DNA of 37,097 nt from Flavobacterium psychrophilum (GTDB lineage: Bacteria > Bacteroidota > Bacteroidia > Flavobacteriales > Flavobacteriaceae): NCBI GenBank assembly GCA_945860385.1, contig CAMAQD010000027.1:1-37097 (forward strand), read 5' to 3'. Below the pieces are notes generated by a model. The model was given only the letters and a program-made list of their open reading frames with translations. It was not told where the DNA came from and made no database searches. Shown here piece by piece: positions 13,314-23,577 of the stretch. The position numbers and the translations under genes were made by a program. The number at the start of each line of letters is the position of its first letter. The first letter of the stretch is position 1.

Positions 13314-15548
13314 ATGAAAAAGACCTACTTTTTACTGATTGCTTTATGCTTTTTTGCGACTTCAAAAGCACAGATTGTGAATATTCCTGATGCGAATTTT
13401 AAAGCGAAGTTGCTGGCGGCTAGTTCAAGTAATAAAATTGCAAGAGATATTAATGACAATTATATTAAAATTGATGTTAATAACAATAATGAAATTGAAA
13501 TTTCCGAAGCTTTAAATATTTTTAAATTAGATATAAGTAACCTCAATTCTATTTCTTCTATAAAAATTACCAATGTGACAGGTTTATCTTTTTTTACTAA
13601 TTTAAATCAATTTTACTGTTTTGATAATTCATTGTCCAATTTAGATTTATCAACACTTTATAATTTAAGGGTAATTGGTTGTACTTCAAGTAAAATTTCA
13701 AACTTTAACATTACCGGATTAATCAATCTCGAGAGCATTCAATGTAATAATAATCGAATTAATAATTTGGATTTGACAAACAAGCCTAATTTGAAATATT
13801 TAGATTGTATTGGTAACAATATTTCAAATCTAAATTTAAGTTCTTTAATTAACCTAGAAATTTTTTCAGTTAGTTACAATCCCCTATCTGTTATTGATTT
13901 ACAGGGTTTGAACAGTATAAGAGATTTACAGTGTATGGGGACTAATATTACTTCATTAGATGTTTCAAATCTATCTCAACTAGATCTGTTAATGTGTGGT
14001 AACAATCCTTATTTACAAATGATTATTATGAAAAATGGCAGTATTGAATCTGGACTAAATATGTCGAATCTTCCAAGTTTGAAATATGTTTGTGTAGATG
14101 AAGGGGAATTGACAACTATTCAGAATCAAATAAAATATAGTAGTGGTAGTGTAAACTGTAATGTTAATACATATTGCTACTTTAATCCTGGTGGTCAATA
14201 CTACAGCATATTGGGAAAAAATAATTATGACATTATTAATGATGGTTGTGATATAACTGATTTCGCTTTATCTTATTTAAAATTTAATATTACAAACGGT
14301 ACAGTTTCTGAGCAATTTATTTCCAACGCATCGGGTAGTTATTCAATTCCAGTTCAAGCAGGAACACACACCATAACTCCAAAATTAGAAAATCCTACTT
14401 ATTTTACTGTTTCGCCAACAACTGTGAATGTGACTTTTCCAACTCAAACCAGTCCTTTTACTCAAAATTTTTGTATTGCTCCTAATGGTGTTCGTCCTGA
14501 TTTAGAGGTTACATTATTGCCAATACGACGTGCTATACCGGGCTTTGATGCGATGTACAAAATAGTGTACAAAAACAAAGGAAATACCAATCAATCAGGT
14601 TTAGTTAATTTAACCTTTAATGATGCAGTTTTAGATTTGATTGTGTCTAATCCTGTGGCAACAACCCAAACTACAAATAATTTATCTTGGGATTTTAGCA
14701 ATTTATTACCATTTGAAACTCGGGAGATTACATTTACTTTAAACGTAAATTCTCCTATGGAAACTCCAGCTGTGAATAATGGAGATATTCTAAACTTTAC
14801 CACAACAATACCTTCATCAACCACAGACGAAACACCTTTAGACAATACCTTTACGCTGAATCAAACAGTTGTTGGTTCGTATGATCCCAATGACAAAACC
14901 TGTTTGGAGGGTTCCGTAATTACTCCAGCATTGATAGGTCAATACGTTCATTATCTAATTCGTTTTGAAAACACAGGAACTTTCGCTGCCACAAATGTAG
15001 TAGTGAAAGATATGATTGACTTAGCCAAATTTGATATTTCGACTTTGGTGTCAACGAGTGCCAGTCATTCTTTTACTACCAAAATTTCTGAGGGAAACAA
15101 AGTAGAATTTATCTTCGAAAACATCAATCTTCCTTTTGATAATGCCAACAATGATGGTTATATTGCTTTCAAAATCAAAACCAAACCAACACTTGTAGTC
15201 AACGACAGCTTTACCAATGAAGCAAACATTTATTTCGATTATAATTTCCCTATACTTACCAACAAAGCAACTTCTACTTTCAAAACCTTAAGCACACAAG
15301 ATTTTGACTTTACTAGCTATTTTACTTTATATCCAAATCCCGCAACGGCCGACTTGAATATTACGGCGAAAGAAACCATAAATGTAAAATCGATTAGTGT
15401 TTACAATACTTTAGGACAATTAGTTTTGGTTGTTACCAATGCGGATAAAGTCTCAAAAATTGATGTTTCGAGTTTAACAAGTGGAAATTATTTTATCAAA
15501 ATCAATTCAGATAAAGGAACCTCTAATACTCGATTTATTAAGGAATAA
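13314..15548 (+). CDS. Secreted leucine-rich-repeat protein with DUF7619-like domain and T9SS type A sorting domain
   Basis: 744 residues from ATG 13314; the frame is open to 13218, but the signal peptide starts here (MKKTYFLLIALCFFATSKAQ). The mature N-terminus begins IVNIPDANFKAKLLAAS, a motif common in flavobacterial LRR proteins, followed by about eight degenerate leucine-rich repeats (LDLS/LNLSS-L pattern, about residues 80-260). A beta-sandwich region follows, then a DUF7619-like domain (GSYDPNDKTCLEGSVITP ... VVVKDMIDLAKFD ... EANIYFDYNFPILTN). The last 75 or so residues (FTLYPNPATADLNITAKE ... GNYFIKINSDKGTS) form the type A sorting tail, which directs export through T9SS to the surface or outside. 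Adhesion or binding is likely; no enzymatic motif is visible. Confidence 0.92.
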   Translation: MKKTYFLLIALCFFATSKAQIVNIPDANFKAKLLAASSSNKIARDINDNYIKIDVNNNNEIEISEALNIFKLDISNLNSISSIKITNVTGLSFFTNLNQFYCFDNSLSNLDLSTLYNLRVIGCTSSKISNFNITGLINLESIQCNNNRINNLDLTNKPNLKYLDCIGNNISNLNLSSLINLEIFSVSYNPLSVIDLQGLNSIRDLQCMGTNITSLDVSNLSQLDLLMCGNNPYLQMIIMKNGSIESGLNMSNLPSLKYVCVDEGELTTIQNQIKYSSGSVNCNVNTYCYFNPGGQYYSILGKNNYDIINDGCDITDFALSYLKFNITNGTVSEQFISNASGSYSIPVQAGTHTITPKLENPTYFTVSPTTVNVTFPTQTSPFTQNFCIAPNGVRPDLEVTLLPIRRAIPGFDAMYKIVYKNKGNTNQSGLVNLTFNDAVLDLIVSNPVATTQTTNNLSWDFSNLLPFETREITFTLNVNSPMETPAVNNGDILNFTTTIPSSTTDETPLDNTFTLNQTVVGSYDPNDKTCLEGSVITPALIGQYVHYLIRFENTGTFAATNVVVKDMIDLAKFDISTLVSTSASHSFTTKISEGNKVEFIFENINLPFDNANNDGYIAFKIKTKPTLVVNDSFTNEANIYFDYNFPILTNKATSTFKTLSTQDFDFTSYFTLYPNPATADLNITAKETINVKSISVYNTLGQLVLVVTNADKVSKIDVSSLTSGNYFIKINSDKGTSNTRFIKE

Positions 15549-15572
15549 GTTATCATCATAATATTTAAAATA

Positions 15573-15609
15573 AAAATGCCAATCCTAAATTCAGGATTGG
15601 CATTTTGCT
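15573..15609. terminator. Bidirectional terminator between the T9SS cargo gene and pheT
   Basis: aaaatgccaatcct and aggattggcatttt form a perfect 14-bp stem with a 6-base loop. It serves convergent genes on both strands. Confidence 0.85.
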
Positions 15610-15658
15610 TTAATTAAGTATGTCTTAAATGACCTTAATTGCCTTATATGGTTAAAAA

Positions 15659-18079
15659 TTACCTCAAACTAGCTCCCAATTCGGTTTCCAGATTCTTTTG
15701 TAACTTGCTCATAATTTTGTCAATTTGAACATCGGTCAGGGTTTTGGTATTGTCCTGAATCGTGAAACTTACTGCATAGGATTTCTTGCCTTCCGGAAGG
15801 TTTTGGCCTTGATACACATCAAATAAACTGATGTCTTTCAACAAGGATTTTTCAGTTTGTCTGGCAAGATTGTAAATGGTTTCGAAAGAAACGCTTTCAT
15901 CTAACAATAAAGATAAATCTCTACGAACCTCTGGATATTTAGGGATTTCGGTAAATTTTATTTTATTGGAAAGCAATTTCAAAATTAAAGCCCAATTAAA
16001 ATCGGCAAATAAAACTTCTTGCTTGATATCAAAGTGTTTTAAAATAGATTTTTTCACAACACCATATTCTACCAATGTGTTATTGCCAAAACCAATGGCA
16101 ATTCCTTCTGAAAAAACATCGGAAGTCACGGGAAGATTTTGTATTTTCTGTATTCCTAATCGTTCCAAAACAGCATTGACATACCCTTTGAATAAGAAGA
16201 AATCAGTTGCTTTTTGCGTATTAGTCCAACTTTCCTGATTTCGGTTGCCGGTGATGAACATCGTTAAATGTTTGAATTCTTCAAAACCCGTATCGAATTT
16301 ATGGTAGGTTTTTCCGAATTCAAAGAATTTCAAATCTGAATTTCTACGGTTGATATTGTATGATAAAGCCTCCAGTCCAGAGAATAATAGCGATTGACGC
16401 ATTGCTGCCAAATCATTACTTAATGGATTTAGAATGATAACATTATGTTCCTCTTTCAGCATTTCCGATAATTGAACGTATGAAGACGTGGTCAAAGAAT
16501 TGGCCATCATTTCATTAAATCCTTGAGAATTCAATTGGTTTGCGATAATATTTTGAACCTTGTAGTCTTCAGTTCTTGGTGCAATGGAAACCGTGGCATT
16601 CAGTTTTTCCGAAAATTTAATATTGTTGTATCCATACACTCTGAGGATTTCTTCGATAACATCAATTTCTCGTTGTACATCGACACGATAAGCAGGAATA
16701 ACCAATCCTAATCCAGCATCCGAAACACTGTTAATTTTGATTTCTAATGATGCCAAAATGTTTTTGATGATTTCCTTGGGTAATTCCTGACCTATAATTC
16801 TCTTTACATTGTTGAAATTCAGCACTACTGGAAAGTCTTCAATTTTCTTTGGATATACATCCACAATATCCGATGTGATTTCACCACCAGCCACTTCTTG
16901 TATCAACAAGGCAGCGCGTTTCAAAGCATATTCTGTGATGGTTGGATCAATTCCTCTTTCAAAACGAAAGGAAGCATCGGTATTTAACTGGTGTCTTTTG
17001 GCACTTTTTCGAATGCTCACCGGATTAAAATAAGCACTTTCTAGGAAAATAGCGGAAGTAGTTTCAGAAACACCAGAACTTTTTCCGCCAAAAACTCCAG
17101 CGATACACAAAGGCCCGTTTTCGTCGCAAATCATTAAATCTTCTTCGTGCAAACTTCTTTCCACATCATCAAGTGTAGTAAATTTAGTTCCCGAAGGAAG
17201 TGTTTTTACAATTATTTTGCCACTGATTTTTGACGCATCGAAGGCGTGAAGTGGTTGTCCTAATTCGTGCAAAACGTAATTAGTTACATCGACAATATTA
17301 TTTTTCGGATTGATTCCAATGGCTTTCAATCGGTTTTGCAACCAGGCTGGCGACCCTTTTATAGTAATTCCGGAAATAGTAACTCCGCAGTATCTTGGGG
17401 CTAACAAAGGTTTTTCGACACTGACATCAATTTTTAGAATTCTTTTATCGACTCTAAAATTACTTACTGAAGGCGTAATAAATTTAACATTAATACCTGT
17501 TTGCGATAATCCGGCTCTTAAATCGCGAGCGGTTCCAAGATGACTCATGGCATCGGCACGATTGGGTGTGAGTCCAATTTCGAACACTTCGTCATTTTCA
17601 ATTTTAAACACCGTTGCAGCAGAAGTTCCGGGTTTTAATGATTCGTCGAGAATCATAATTCCGTCGTGACCTTCACCAAGACCTAATTCATCTTCGGCAC
17701 AAATCATTCCGTGGCTTTCCTGACCTCGAATTTTTCCTTTTTTTATTTGAAAAGCAACGCCTTCTTTGTCATATAAAGTAGTTCCAATAGTGGCAACAGG
17801 CACTTTTTGACCTACAGCGACATTTGGAGCGCCACAAACAATTTGGACAGGAATCCCATCACCTAAATCAACAGTAGTCACTTTCAATCTATCGGCATCA
17901 GGATGTTGAATACAAGTCAGCACATGGCCCACGACGATTCCTTCCAGTCCTCCTTTTACCGATTGGTATTTTTCGACCATTTCTACTTCAAGCCCTAAGT
18001 CGGTTAGCAAAGCAGCGGTTTCGTCGGATTTCCAATCTATTTTAATGAATTGTTTTAACCAGTTGTATGATATTTTCAT
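15659..18079 (-). CDS. pheT: Phenylalanine-tRNA ligase beta subunit
   Basis: An 806-residue beta chain of the heterotetrameric phenylalanyl-tRNA synthetase. Domains in order: N-terminal MKISYNWLKQFIKIDW; the tRNA-binding OB domain (about residues 40-150, with VVGHVLTCIQHPDADRLKVT and IVCGAPNVAVGQKVPVA); B3/B4 with the editing site (about 210-400, GVFGGKSSGVSETT); B5 (about 410-480); a synthetase-like core; and the C-terminal FDX-ACB anticodon-binding domain (FTEIPKYPEVRRDLSLLLDE onward). The length is normal. pheS is not in the window, which is usual in this phylum. No regulatory leader with a tRNA-Phe attenuator was noticed. Confidence 0.97.
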   Translation of the reverse strand: MKISYNWLKQFIKIDWKSDETAALLTDLGLEVEMVEKYQSVKGGLEGIVVGHVLTCIQHPDADRLKVTTVDLGDGIPVQIVCGAPNVAVGQKVPVATIGTTLYDKEGVAFQIKKGKIRGQESHGMICAEDELGLGEGHDGIMILDESLKPGTSAATVFKIENDEVFEIGLTPNRADAMSHLGTARDLRAGLSQTGINVKFITPSVSNFRVDKRILKIDVSVEKPLLAPRYCGVTISGITIKGSPAWLQNRLKAIGINPKNNIVDVTNYVLHELGQPLHAFDASKISGKIIVKTLPSGTKFTTLDDVERSLHEEDLMICDENGPLCIAGVFGGKSSGVSETTSAIFLESAYFNPVSIRKSAKRHQLNTDASFRFERGIDPTITEYALKRAALLIQEVAGGEITSDIVDVYPKKIEDFPVVLNFNNVKRIIGQELPKEIIKNILASLEIKINSVSDAGLGLVIPAYRVDVQREIDVIEEILRVYGYNNIKFSEKLNATVSIAPRTEDYKVQNIIANQLNSQGFNEMMANSLTTSSYVQLSEMLKEEHNVIILNPLSNDLAAMRQSLLFSGLEALSYNINRRNSDLKFFEFGKTYHKFDTGFEEFKHLTMFITGNRNQESWTNTQKATDFFLFKGYVNAVLERLGIQKIQNLPVTSDVFSEGIAIGFGNNTLVEYGVVKKSILKHFDIKQEVLFADFNWALILKLLSNKIKFTEIPKYPEVRRDLSLLLDESVSFETIYNLARQTEKSLLKDISLFDVYQGQNLPEGKKSYAVSFTIQDNTKTLTDVQIDKIMSKLQKNLETELGASLR

Positions 18080-18100
18080 CTGTCAATTTTAATAAGAATG

Positions 18101-18108
18101 CAAATATA
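18101..18108 (-). promoter_or_regulatory. Candidate -7 element of pheT
   Basis: On the minus strand TATATTTG lies 21 bases before the pheT ATG, matching TAnnTTTG. A -33 TTG at the optimal distance is lacking. Confidence 0.5.
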
Positions 18109-18343
18109 AGGATTGCTGTTTGGAGTAGGAAACTATTTTTTTTGTTTTTTATCATTGAATTCAGCTATTTCCTCCGACTATAAATAGCAATTGTGTAATT
18201 TAAAACATAAATAATTGTCAATATGTTATTAAAATAGCATAAAAAAAACACATAGTAAAATTTAATGCTACTATTTGAATGAATTGTGCTATTCTGATGA
18301 TAAATTGGATGCTATTTTTGAAAAAATTAAAACAGATAGCAAT

Positions 18344-19849
18344 ATGGACAACTTGGTAAAAAGACCTGAATTTAAGGCAACGTATGATAATTATATTGGA
18401 GGAAAATTTGTGGCTCCAATTGGAGGTCAATATTTTGATGTCGTTTCTCCCATTGACGGAAAAGTATTTACAAGAGCTGCTCATTCCACTAAAGTTGATA
18501 TTGATTTAGCGGTTGACAAAGCGCACGAAGCTTTTCAAACTTGGGGAAAAACATCGGTGACGGAACGCAGCCTGTTATTGAATAAAATCGCTCAAGTCAT
18601 TGAAGACAATCTGGAATACATTGCTACTGTTGAAACTATAGATAACGGGAAAGCCATCCGGGAAACTTTAGCAGCCGATATTCCTTTGGCCATAGACCAT
18701 TTCCGATATTTTGCAGGGATAATTCGTGCGGAAGAAAGTTCCATTTCTGAATTAGACCATCAAACTATTTCTATTGCTTTGAGCGAACCTTTGGGTGTAA
18801 TTGCGCAAATTATTCCTTGGAATTTCCCCATTTTAATGGCCGTTTGGAAACTAGCTCCGGCATTAGCGGCAGGAAACACTGTAGTTTTAAAGCCAGCCGA
18901 AAGCACCCCTATTTCTATTTTGGTTTTGATGGAATTGATTGGAGACATTCTTCCTCCGGGGGTTGTCAATATAGTTAATGGTTTTGGAGCTGAACTGGGA
19001 AGAGCTTTGGTTACCAATAAAAAAGTGTCAAAAGCAGCGTTTACCGGTTCAACGCCAACAGGTCGTTTAGTGATGCAATATGCTACCGAAAACATTATCC
19101 CTGTAACATTGGAATTAGGAGGAAAATCACCCAATATTTTCCTGAAATCTGTAGGTGATGCTGACGATGATTTTTTTGATAAAGCAGTTGAAGGTGCTGT
19201 ATTGTTTGCCTTAAATCAGGGCGAAATTTGTACCTGTCCTTCCAGATTATTGATTCATGAAGATATATACGAAAAATTTATTGCCCGAGTAATCGAAAGA
19301 ACTGCGGCCATTAAAATGGGGAATCCACTGGACAGAACCACAATGATGGGAGCGCAAACTTCCCTGGTTCAAAAAGAAAAAATTCTTTCTTATATTAAAT
19401 TAGGAAAAGAAGAAGGTGCCGAAGTATTAATTGGAGGCGAGGAGAATCCTATGGAAGGTGCTATTTCGGGAGGATATTACATTAAACCCACTCTTTTTAA
19501 AGGGAATAACAAAATGCGAATTTTTCAGGAAGAGATCTTCGGACCTGTTTTGGCTGTGACCACTTTCAAAACTACCGAAGAAGCGATTGCTATTGCCAAT
19601 GATTCGATGTATGGATTAGGAGCTGGAGTGTGGACGCGTGATGCACACGAAATTTATCAGGTTCCAAGAGCAGTGCATGCGGGACGTGTCTGGATCAATC
19701 AATACCATTCTTATCCGGCGGGTGCCCCGTTTGGAGGCTATAAACAATCCGGAATTGGTCGTGAAAATCACAAAATGATGTTGGGACATTATCGTCAGAC
19801 CAAAAATATGTTGATTTCTTACGATAAAAAGAAATTAGGTTTCTTTTAG
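18344..19849 (+). CDS. NAD-dependent aldehyde dehydrogenase (AldB/ExaC type)
   Basis: 501 residues from ATG 18344 ([20 protein letters not shown]). The frame is open to 18275, but homologues start near the KRPxFKxxYDNxIGGK motif, and a TATTTTTG element at 18313-18320 would place the transcript start between the two ATGs. Landmarks are the NAD-binding loop [20 protein letters not shown], the FTGSTPTGR turn, the catalytic-base glutamate in LELGGKSPN, and the nucleophilic cysteine in [10 protein letters not shown]; this CTCPSR form is typical of the acetaldehyde and chloroacetaldehyde dehydrogenase subgroup. It oxidises short aldehydes to acids. A DUF779 gene and a convergent AraC regulator follow, as often seen for this subgroup. 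Confidence 0.94.
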   Translation: MDNLVKRPEFKATYDNYIGGKFVAPIGGQYFDVVSPIDGKVFTRAAHSTKVDIDLAVDKAHEAFQTWGKTSVTERSLLLNKIAQVIEDNLEYIATVETIDNGKAIRETLAADIPLAIDHFRYFAGIIRAEESSISELDHQTISIALSEPLGVIAQIIPWNFPILMAVWKLAPALAAGNTVVLKPAESTPISILVLMELIGDILPPGVVNIVNGFGAELGRALVTNKKVSKAAFTGSTPTGRLVMQYATENIIPVTLELGGKSPNIFLKSVGDADDDFFDKAVEGAVLFALNQGEICTCPSRLLIHEDIYEKFIARVIERTAAIKMGNPLDRTTMMGAQTSLVQKEKILSYIKLGKEEGAEVLIGGEENPMEGAISGGYYIKPTLFKGNNKMRIFQEEIFGPVLAVTTFKTTEEAIAIANDSMYGLGAGVWTRDAHEIYQVPRAVHAGRVWINQYHSYPAGAPFGGYKQSGIGRENHKMMLGHYRQTKNMLISYDKKKLGFF

Positions 19850-19875
19850 TAGATTTCAGATTATTCACTAATTTT

Positions 19876-19910
19876 AAACCTGGCAGCTTGTATGATTTGC
19901 CAGGTTTTTT
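19876..19910 (+). terminator. Hairpin with T run between aldehyde dehydrogenase and DUF779 genes
   Basis: aaacctggca and tgccaggttt form a 10-bp stem with a 12-base loop, followed by T. It would terminate part or all of the transcription out of the dehydrogenase gene, 18 bases before the DUF779 start. Confidence 0.7.
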
Positions 19911-19927
19911 ATTTAAAACTTACGAAG

Positions 19928-20302
19928 ATGATAAAAAGAATTGACGCTACAGCAAAAGCAGTAACACTAATCAAAATCTTGCAGGAAAAACACGGAGATT
20001 TAATGTTTTATCAGGCCGGAGGATGTTGTGAAGGGACGCAACCACAGTGTTTCGAAAAAGGAGGATTTTATCAACGACTGGGAGATGTTTGCATTGGCAC
20101 AATCGAAAACACTGAATTTTGGGTAGACAAGGATTTATTCGAATATTGGAAACATGCTCATTTTACTTTGGATGTACTTGATGCTTTTGGGGTTGGGGGA
20201 TTTTCTTTGGAAACTCCATTGAAAAAAACATTTCGAATTGAATACAGAATTTTTAGTCCGGAAGAAGAACAATCACTTGAACCTTTAACCTATATCGAAT
20301 AG
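19928..20302 (+). CDS. DUF779 family protein
   Basis: 124 residues from ATG 19928; the upstream extension to 19892 runs through the terminator hairpin and is not used. QAGGCCEGTQPQCFEKGGF, VCIGTIENTEFWVDKDLFEYW and GGFSLETPLKKTFRIEYRIF are the standard DUF779 motifs, with a GGCCxG cysteine pair. The family almost always accompanies AldB/ExaC-type aldehyde dehydrogenases. Its function is unknown, possibly assembly or redox protection of the enzyme (inference). Its stop lies 1 base from the stop of the convergent AraC gene. Confidence 0.9.
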   Translation: MIKRIDATAKAVTLIKILQEKHGDLMFYQAGGCCEGTQPQCFEKGGFYQRLGDVCIGTIENTEFWVDKDLFEYWKHAHFTLDVLDAFGVGGFSLETPLKKTFRIEYRIFSPEEEQSLEPLTYIE

Positions 20303-20303
20303 C

Positions 20304-21230
20304 CTAATTTACGTACAACAATTGGTATTGTTTCGGAGTAATTCCTTCGTATTTTTTGAACAATCTAATGAAGTAATTGGAATCTTCAAATCCAGATAAA
20401 TAGCAGACTTCATTAATTTGTATCGAAGGATTTTTGAGTAATTGTTTGGCACATCTAATTTTTTCACCAATTATAAATTCAATCGGACTCATCCCTAATT
20501 CTCTTTTGAAAAGTCTGTAGAAAGAGGCTGAACTCATACTCGCTTTTTCGCTCAAATTTTTCATATTGATATTTTCTTTCAAATTCAATCGGATGAATTC
20601 TATCACAGGAGTAATGGGGTTTTTAGGATCTGTGAATACCCCATCATTGATTGCTTTGGCAGTCTGGGTTTGAATAATCCGGATCAATAATTCCTGTAAG
20701 GTCAAATCTGCCAGAATATCTTTGGTAATAGAGGTGCTCATAAATTCCTTTATCAATTTGTTGATGGTTGTTGCCAATTCCACATTATTGTAAAAGAAAT
20801 AATTCTGATAATTCAAATGCCAAAATTGGTCGTTGCCTTCTTTTGGATATCTTTCGTTCAGGAAATGTAACGTATCAATTATTTTAGTTTGATCAATTGC
20901 CAGAGCCAGGCATTGTGTAGGATTGTTTTTTGAAGCTTCAGGAAAATCAATCTTCATTTCCACATTCGAAGGAATAATAACGGTTTCGCCCGGCAAATAG
21001 TCAAAGCTTGGATCATCAAAAAGGTGCATTACTTTTTTGCCTCTCAACATACTTGTCACCACCAAATCATTGAATTTCAACGGAACCAATTCCGCAGATT
21101 CATAGGTTTCAAAAAGGTTGAGCTCACAATGATTCAAGGAGTAAACGGTTCTGTTTTCTACTAATGTTTTTAACGATTTCTCGTTACATAAATGGGGTGG
21201 ATGTATTAAAGCCCGATTTGAGTTGATCAT
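20304..21230 (-). CDS. AraC-family transcriptional regulator
   Basis: 308 residues. The N-terminal 190 or so residues form a cupin-like sensor domain of the AraC_N type (LFETYESAELVPLKFNDLVV, MRGKK-like region, PGETVIIPSNVEM). The C-terminal 100 residues carry two helix-turn-helix motifs (NMKNLSEKASMSSASFYRLF and INEVCYLSGFEDSNYFIRLF, ending in KKYEGITPKQYQ). This combination is the usual activator next to aldehyde dehydrogenase/DUF779 genes, so it probably controls them in response to an alcohol or aldehyde. It is convergent with them and separated from DUF779 by a single base, with no terminator between. Confidence 0.93.
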   Translation of the reverse strand: MINSNRALIHPPHLCNEKSLKTLVENRTVYSLNHCELNLFETYESAELVPLKFNDLVVTSMLRGKKVMHLFDDPSFDYLPGETVIIPSNVEMKIDFPEASKNNPTQCLALAIDQTKIIDTLHFLNERYPKEGNDQFWHLNYQNYFFYNNVELATTINKLIKEFMSTSITKDILADLTLQELLIRIIQTQTAKAINDGVFTDPKNPITPVIEFIRLNLKENINMKNLSEKASMSSASFYRLFKRELGMSPIEFIIGEKIRCAKQLLKNPSIQINEVCYLSGFEDSNYFIRLFKKYEGITPKQYQLLYVN

Positions 21231-21301
21231 TGCGTTTTCTTCAAAATATTTTGAAATTTAATGAAAATAACTATCGAAACAACAAATCTTAAAAAAAAAT
21301 A

Positions 21302-22165
21302 TTAAATCAATTCCTCTACGTGCCTTTTTATGTTTTCAGCGATTTTCTTGGTTGGTAAATCGTTGTCGTCAGTTCCAAAGGGATCTTCGATTTCTTCGGC
21401 TATTAATTCTAAACTGGCCAATACATAAAAGATAAAAACTACCACTGGAATTACAAAGTATCCCAGAATAAATACATAAGCAAAAGGCAAAGTGAGCACA
21501 TAAATAAAAATGAATTTTTTAATAAAGGCACTGTAAGAGTAGGGTATGGGAGTATTTTTGATTCGTTCGCAAGCGCCACAAATATCAGTAAAGGACTGTA
21601 GCTCGTTGTTCAGAATAATAAGTTGGTCACCCGTAATTTTTTTTGAAGCATACAAATCATTCACTTTGTGAAATAGTATTTTTGCAACTTGATTGGGTCT
21701 GTGTTTGTGATGATCAATTTCTAAATCGACGTCATCAAACAATTGCTTAGCCGTATCGCTATCGGTCAGATGTTTCTGCAAAATAGAAGCATAACTGGGA
21801 ATCATTTTTCTAAAATAAGTACGATCACTCTCGTCTTTTAAAATCACGGATAATTTAATAGCTAAATTCCGGCTGCTGTTGACCAATCCTCCCCACATTC
21901 TTCGTCCTTCCCACCAGCGATCATAGGCGGTATTGGTTCGGTAAGCCAGTAGTAATGAAATCACGAACCCCAACATGCTATGCATTACAGAAATATTTTT
22001 CACATTGCTGTCTTCGGGTAAATCCCAATATTCTAGTTCTAAATATCCAATACCTCCAGAATAGGCACCAATAATAAGCATCATAGGAAATAATTTCCGA
22101 ATCGTATCTGCTTTACTAACCTGAAATATAAAACTAATCCATTCTTTTGGGTTGTAAGAAGTCAT
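21302..22165 (-). CDS. Bestrophin-family ion channel protein
   Basis: 287 residues, of the UPF0187/bestrophin-like family. The typical pattern is visible: an N-terminal cytoplasmic segment (YNPKEWISFIFQVSKADTIR), a first hydrophobic helix, SMLGFVISLLLAYRTNTAYD followed by RWWEGRRMWGGLVNSSRNLA, two further helices (KFIFIYVLTLPFAYVFILGY and IPVVVFIFYVLASLELIAEE), then IEDPFGTDDNDLP, the family signature. Bacterial members form pentameric ion channels, and KpBest is cation-selective. It lies 26 bp after the TolC gene on the same strand and may be read through from the RND operon. Confidence 0.93.
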   Translation of the reverse strand: MTSYNPKEWISFIFQVSKADTIRKLFPMMLIIGAYSGGIGYLELEYWDLPEDSNVKNISVMHSMLGFVISLLLAYRTNTAYDRWWEGRRMWGGLVNSSRNLAIKLSVILKDESDRTYFRKMIPSYASILQKHLTDSDTAKQLFDDVDLEIDHHKHRPNQVAKILFHKVNDLYASKKITGDQLIILNNELQSFTDICGACERIKNTPIPYSYSAFIKKFIFIYVLTLPFAYVFILGYFVIPVVVFIFYVLASLELIAEEIEDPFGTDDNDLPTKKIAENIKRHVEELI

Positions 22166-22191
22166 AGAGTAAGTTTTTGTAAAAAAATATT

Positions 22192-23502
22192 TTAAAAACT
22201 AATGTTTCCAGCCAATTTTTTCAAAGCAATTTCAGATAATTTAGCCTGAAATTGAGCATTACTGTAACGCACTTTGGCATTGATATAATTCAACTGTGCC
22301 GTTCTAAATTCCAATGTAGTAATGGTTCCAATACGGAATTTATCCAAGGTAATGTTTAAATTTTGTTTTGCAATAGCTTCGTTTGTGTCTTCTAACTGAA
22401 TCAACTCCAGATTAGTCAAATAAGTTTGAAAGGCTATAGCTAATTCGGAATTCAATAAAAGACTCTGTTGTTCGATGGCAATTTTTGAATTTTCAATTTG
22501 AATTTTGGCAATTTTTTCGTTTCGGTTTTGTGAAAAACCATCAAAGACATTCAAAGACGCTCTAAATCCATAACTCAGTCCTCGAGCCGAAGATTCCGAT
22601 GTAAAACCCAAACTAGACTGGCTTTCGGCAAAGTTGTAACCCGAAGTTAAGTTTAAAGTGGGATAGCGTTCGCCTTTGATTTGTTTCAGTTGTAATTCGG
22701 AAACTCTTTTGTTGATGATTTCAGATTCTAATTGTGGATTTTGTTTTTCTGCCAATGCCATTAATTCTGAAAGAATCAGTTTGTCGTCAACGGTAACTTT
22801 GTCTACCACTTTAAAATCGGCTTTGGAGTCTCTCGCCAGAATTTGATTTAAAGCTATTTTTCTATTGGCATACGATTCCTTTTGTCTCAAAAGCGTTACT
22901 TTATCCGTGTTTAAATCAACCTGAGCATTCAAAACTTCTAATTTAGAAGCTTTTCCGATATTGAAACGATTTTGTGCCAAAGTCAATCGCTGGGTCGAAA
23001 TTACAATGGTAGTGTCTAATGCTGCCAATTGTTGCTGTTGCTGAACCAAATCAAAATAAACTGCATTCACCGCACTGATTTTTAGTATTACAGTACGTTT
23101 TAATTGAGCTTCCCCTAATTTTTGCAATTCTTTTAATTGGTCTAATTTGGCAAACATTTTAAAACCATCAAATACTGTCCAATCTAAACCAACTCCATAA
23201 TTTAGGGAAGTGTTTTTGGCATTGTCGAGAGCATTAACTGTCCCGTCTTGTCGGGTTTGCGAACTGTTTTGAATGCTATTTGCATCGACTAACGAAGCCG
23301 TTAATGTGGGCAACATTCCGGCATTTCCCGCAGCTACATTGGTTTTATTGATTGCTAAATTATTGGAAGCCAATTTTATTTCAAAATTGTTTTCCAAGGC
23401 TATTTTGAGTGCGTTTTCGATAGTCAAAACTTCTTGGGCATTTATTTTAACCATGCAAAAGAAGAATAAAACGAGACTTTTTACTATATTTTTAGTTTTC
23501 AT
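22192..23502 (-). CDS. TolC-family outer membrane efflux protein
   Basis: 436 residues with a signal peptide (MKTKNIVKSLVLFFFCMVKINAQ) and two outer-membrane-efflux (OEP) repeats forming long helices (LTIENALKIALENNFEIKLASN at the start, FRIGTITTLEFRTAQLNYINA near the end). It is the outer membrane channel of a tripartite pump. It lies 75 bp after the RND transporter gene and completes the adaptor-pump-channel set. Confidence 0.94.
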   Translation of the reverse strand: MKTKNIVKSLVLFFFCMVKINAQEVLTIENALKIALENNFEIKLASNNLAINKTNVAAGNAGMLPTLTASLVDANSIQNSSQTRQDGTVNALDNAKNTSLNYGVGLDWTVFDGFKMFAKLDQLKELQKLGEAQLKRTVILKISAVNAVYFDLVQQQQQLAALDTTIVISTQRLTLAQNRFNIGKASKLEVLNAQVDLNTDKVTLLRQKESYANRKIALNQILARDSKADFKVVDKVTVDDKLILSELMALAEKQNPQLESEIINKRVSELQLKQIKGERYPTLNLTSGYNFAESQSSLGFTSESSARGLSYGFRASLNVFDGFSQNRNEKIAKIQIENSKIAIEQQSLLLNSELAIAFQTYLTNLELIQLEDTNEAIAKQNLNITLDKFRIGTITTLEFRTAQLNYINAKVRYSNAQFQAKLSEIALKKLAGNISF

Positions 23503-23577
23503 AAAGTGAATTATTCTGTGAATTTTAGTAAAACTTAAAAGGTTTTTAAAACTTGGTAGGTTTTATTATCAAATCAA

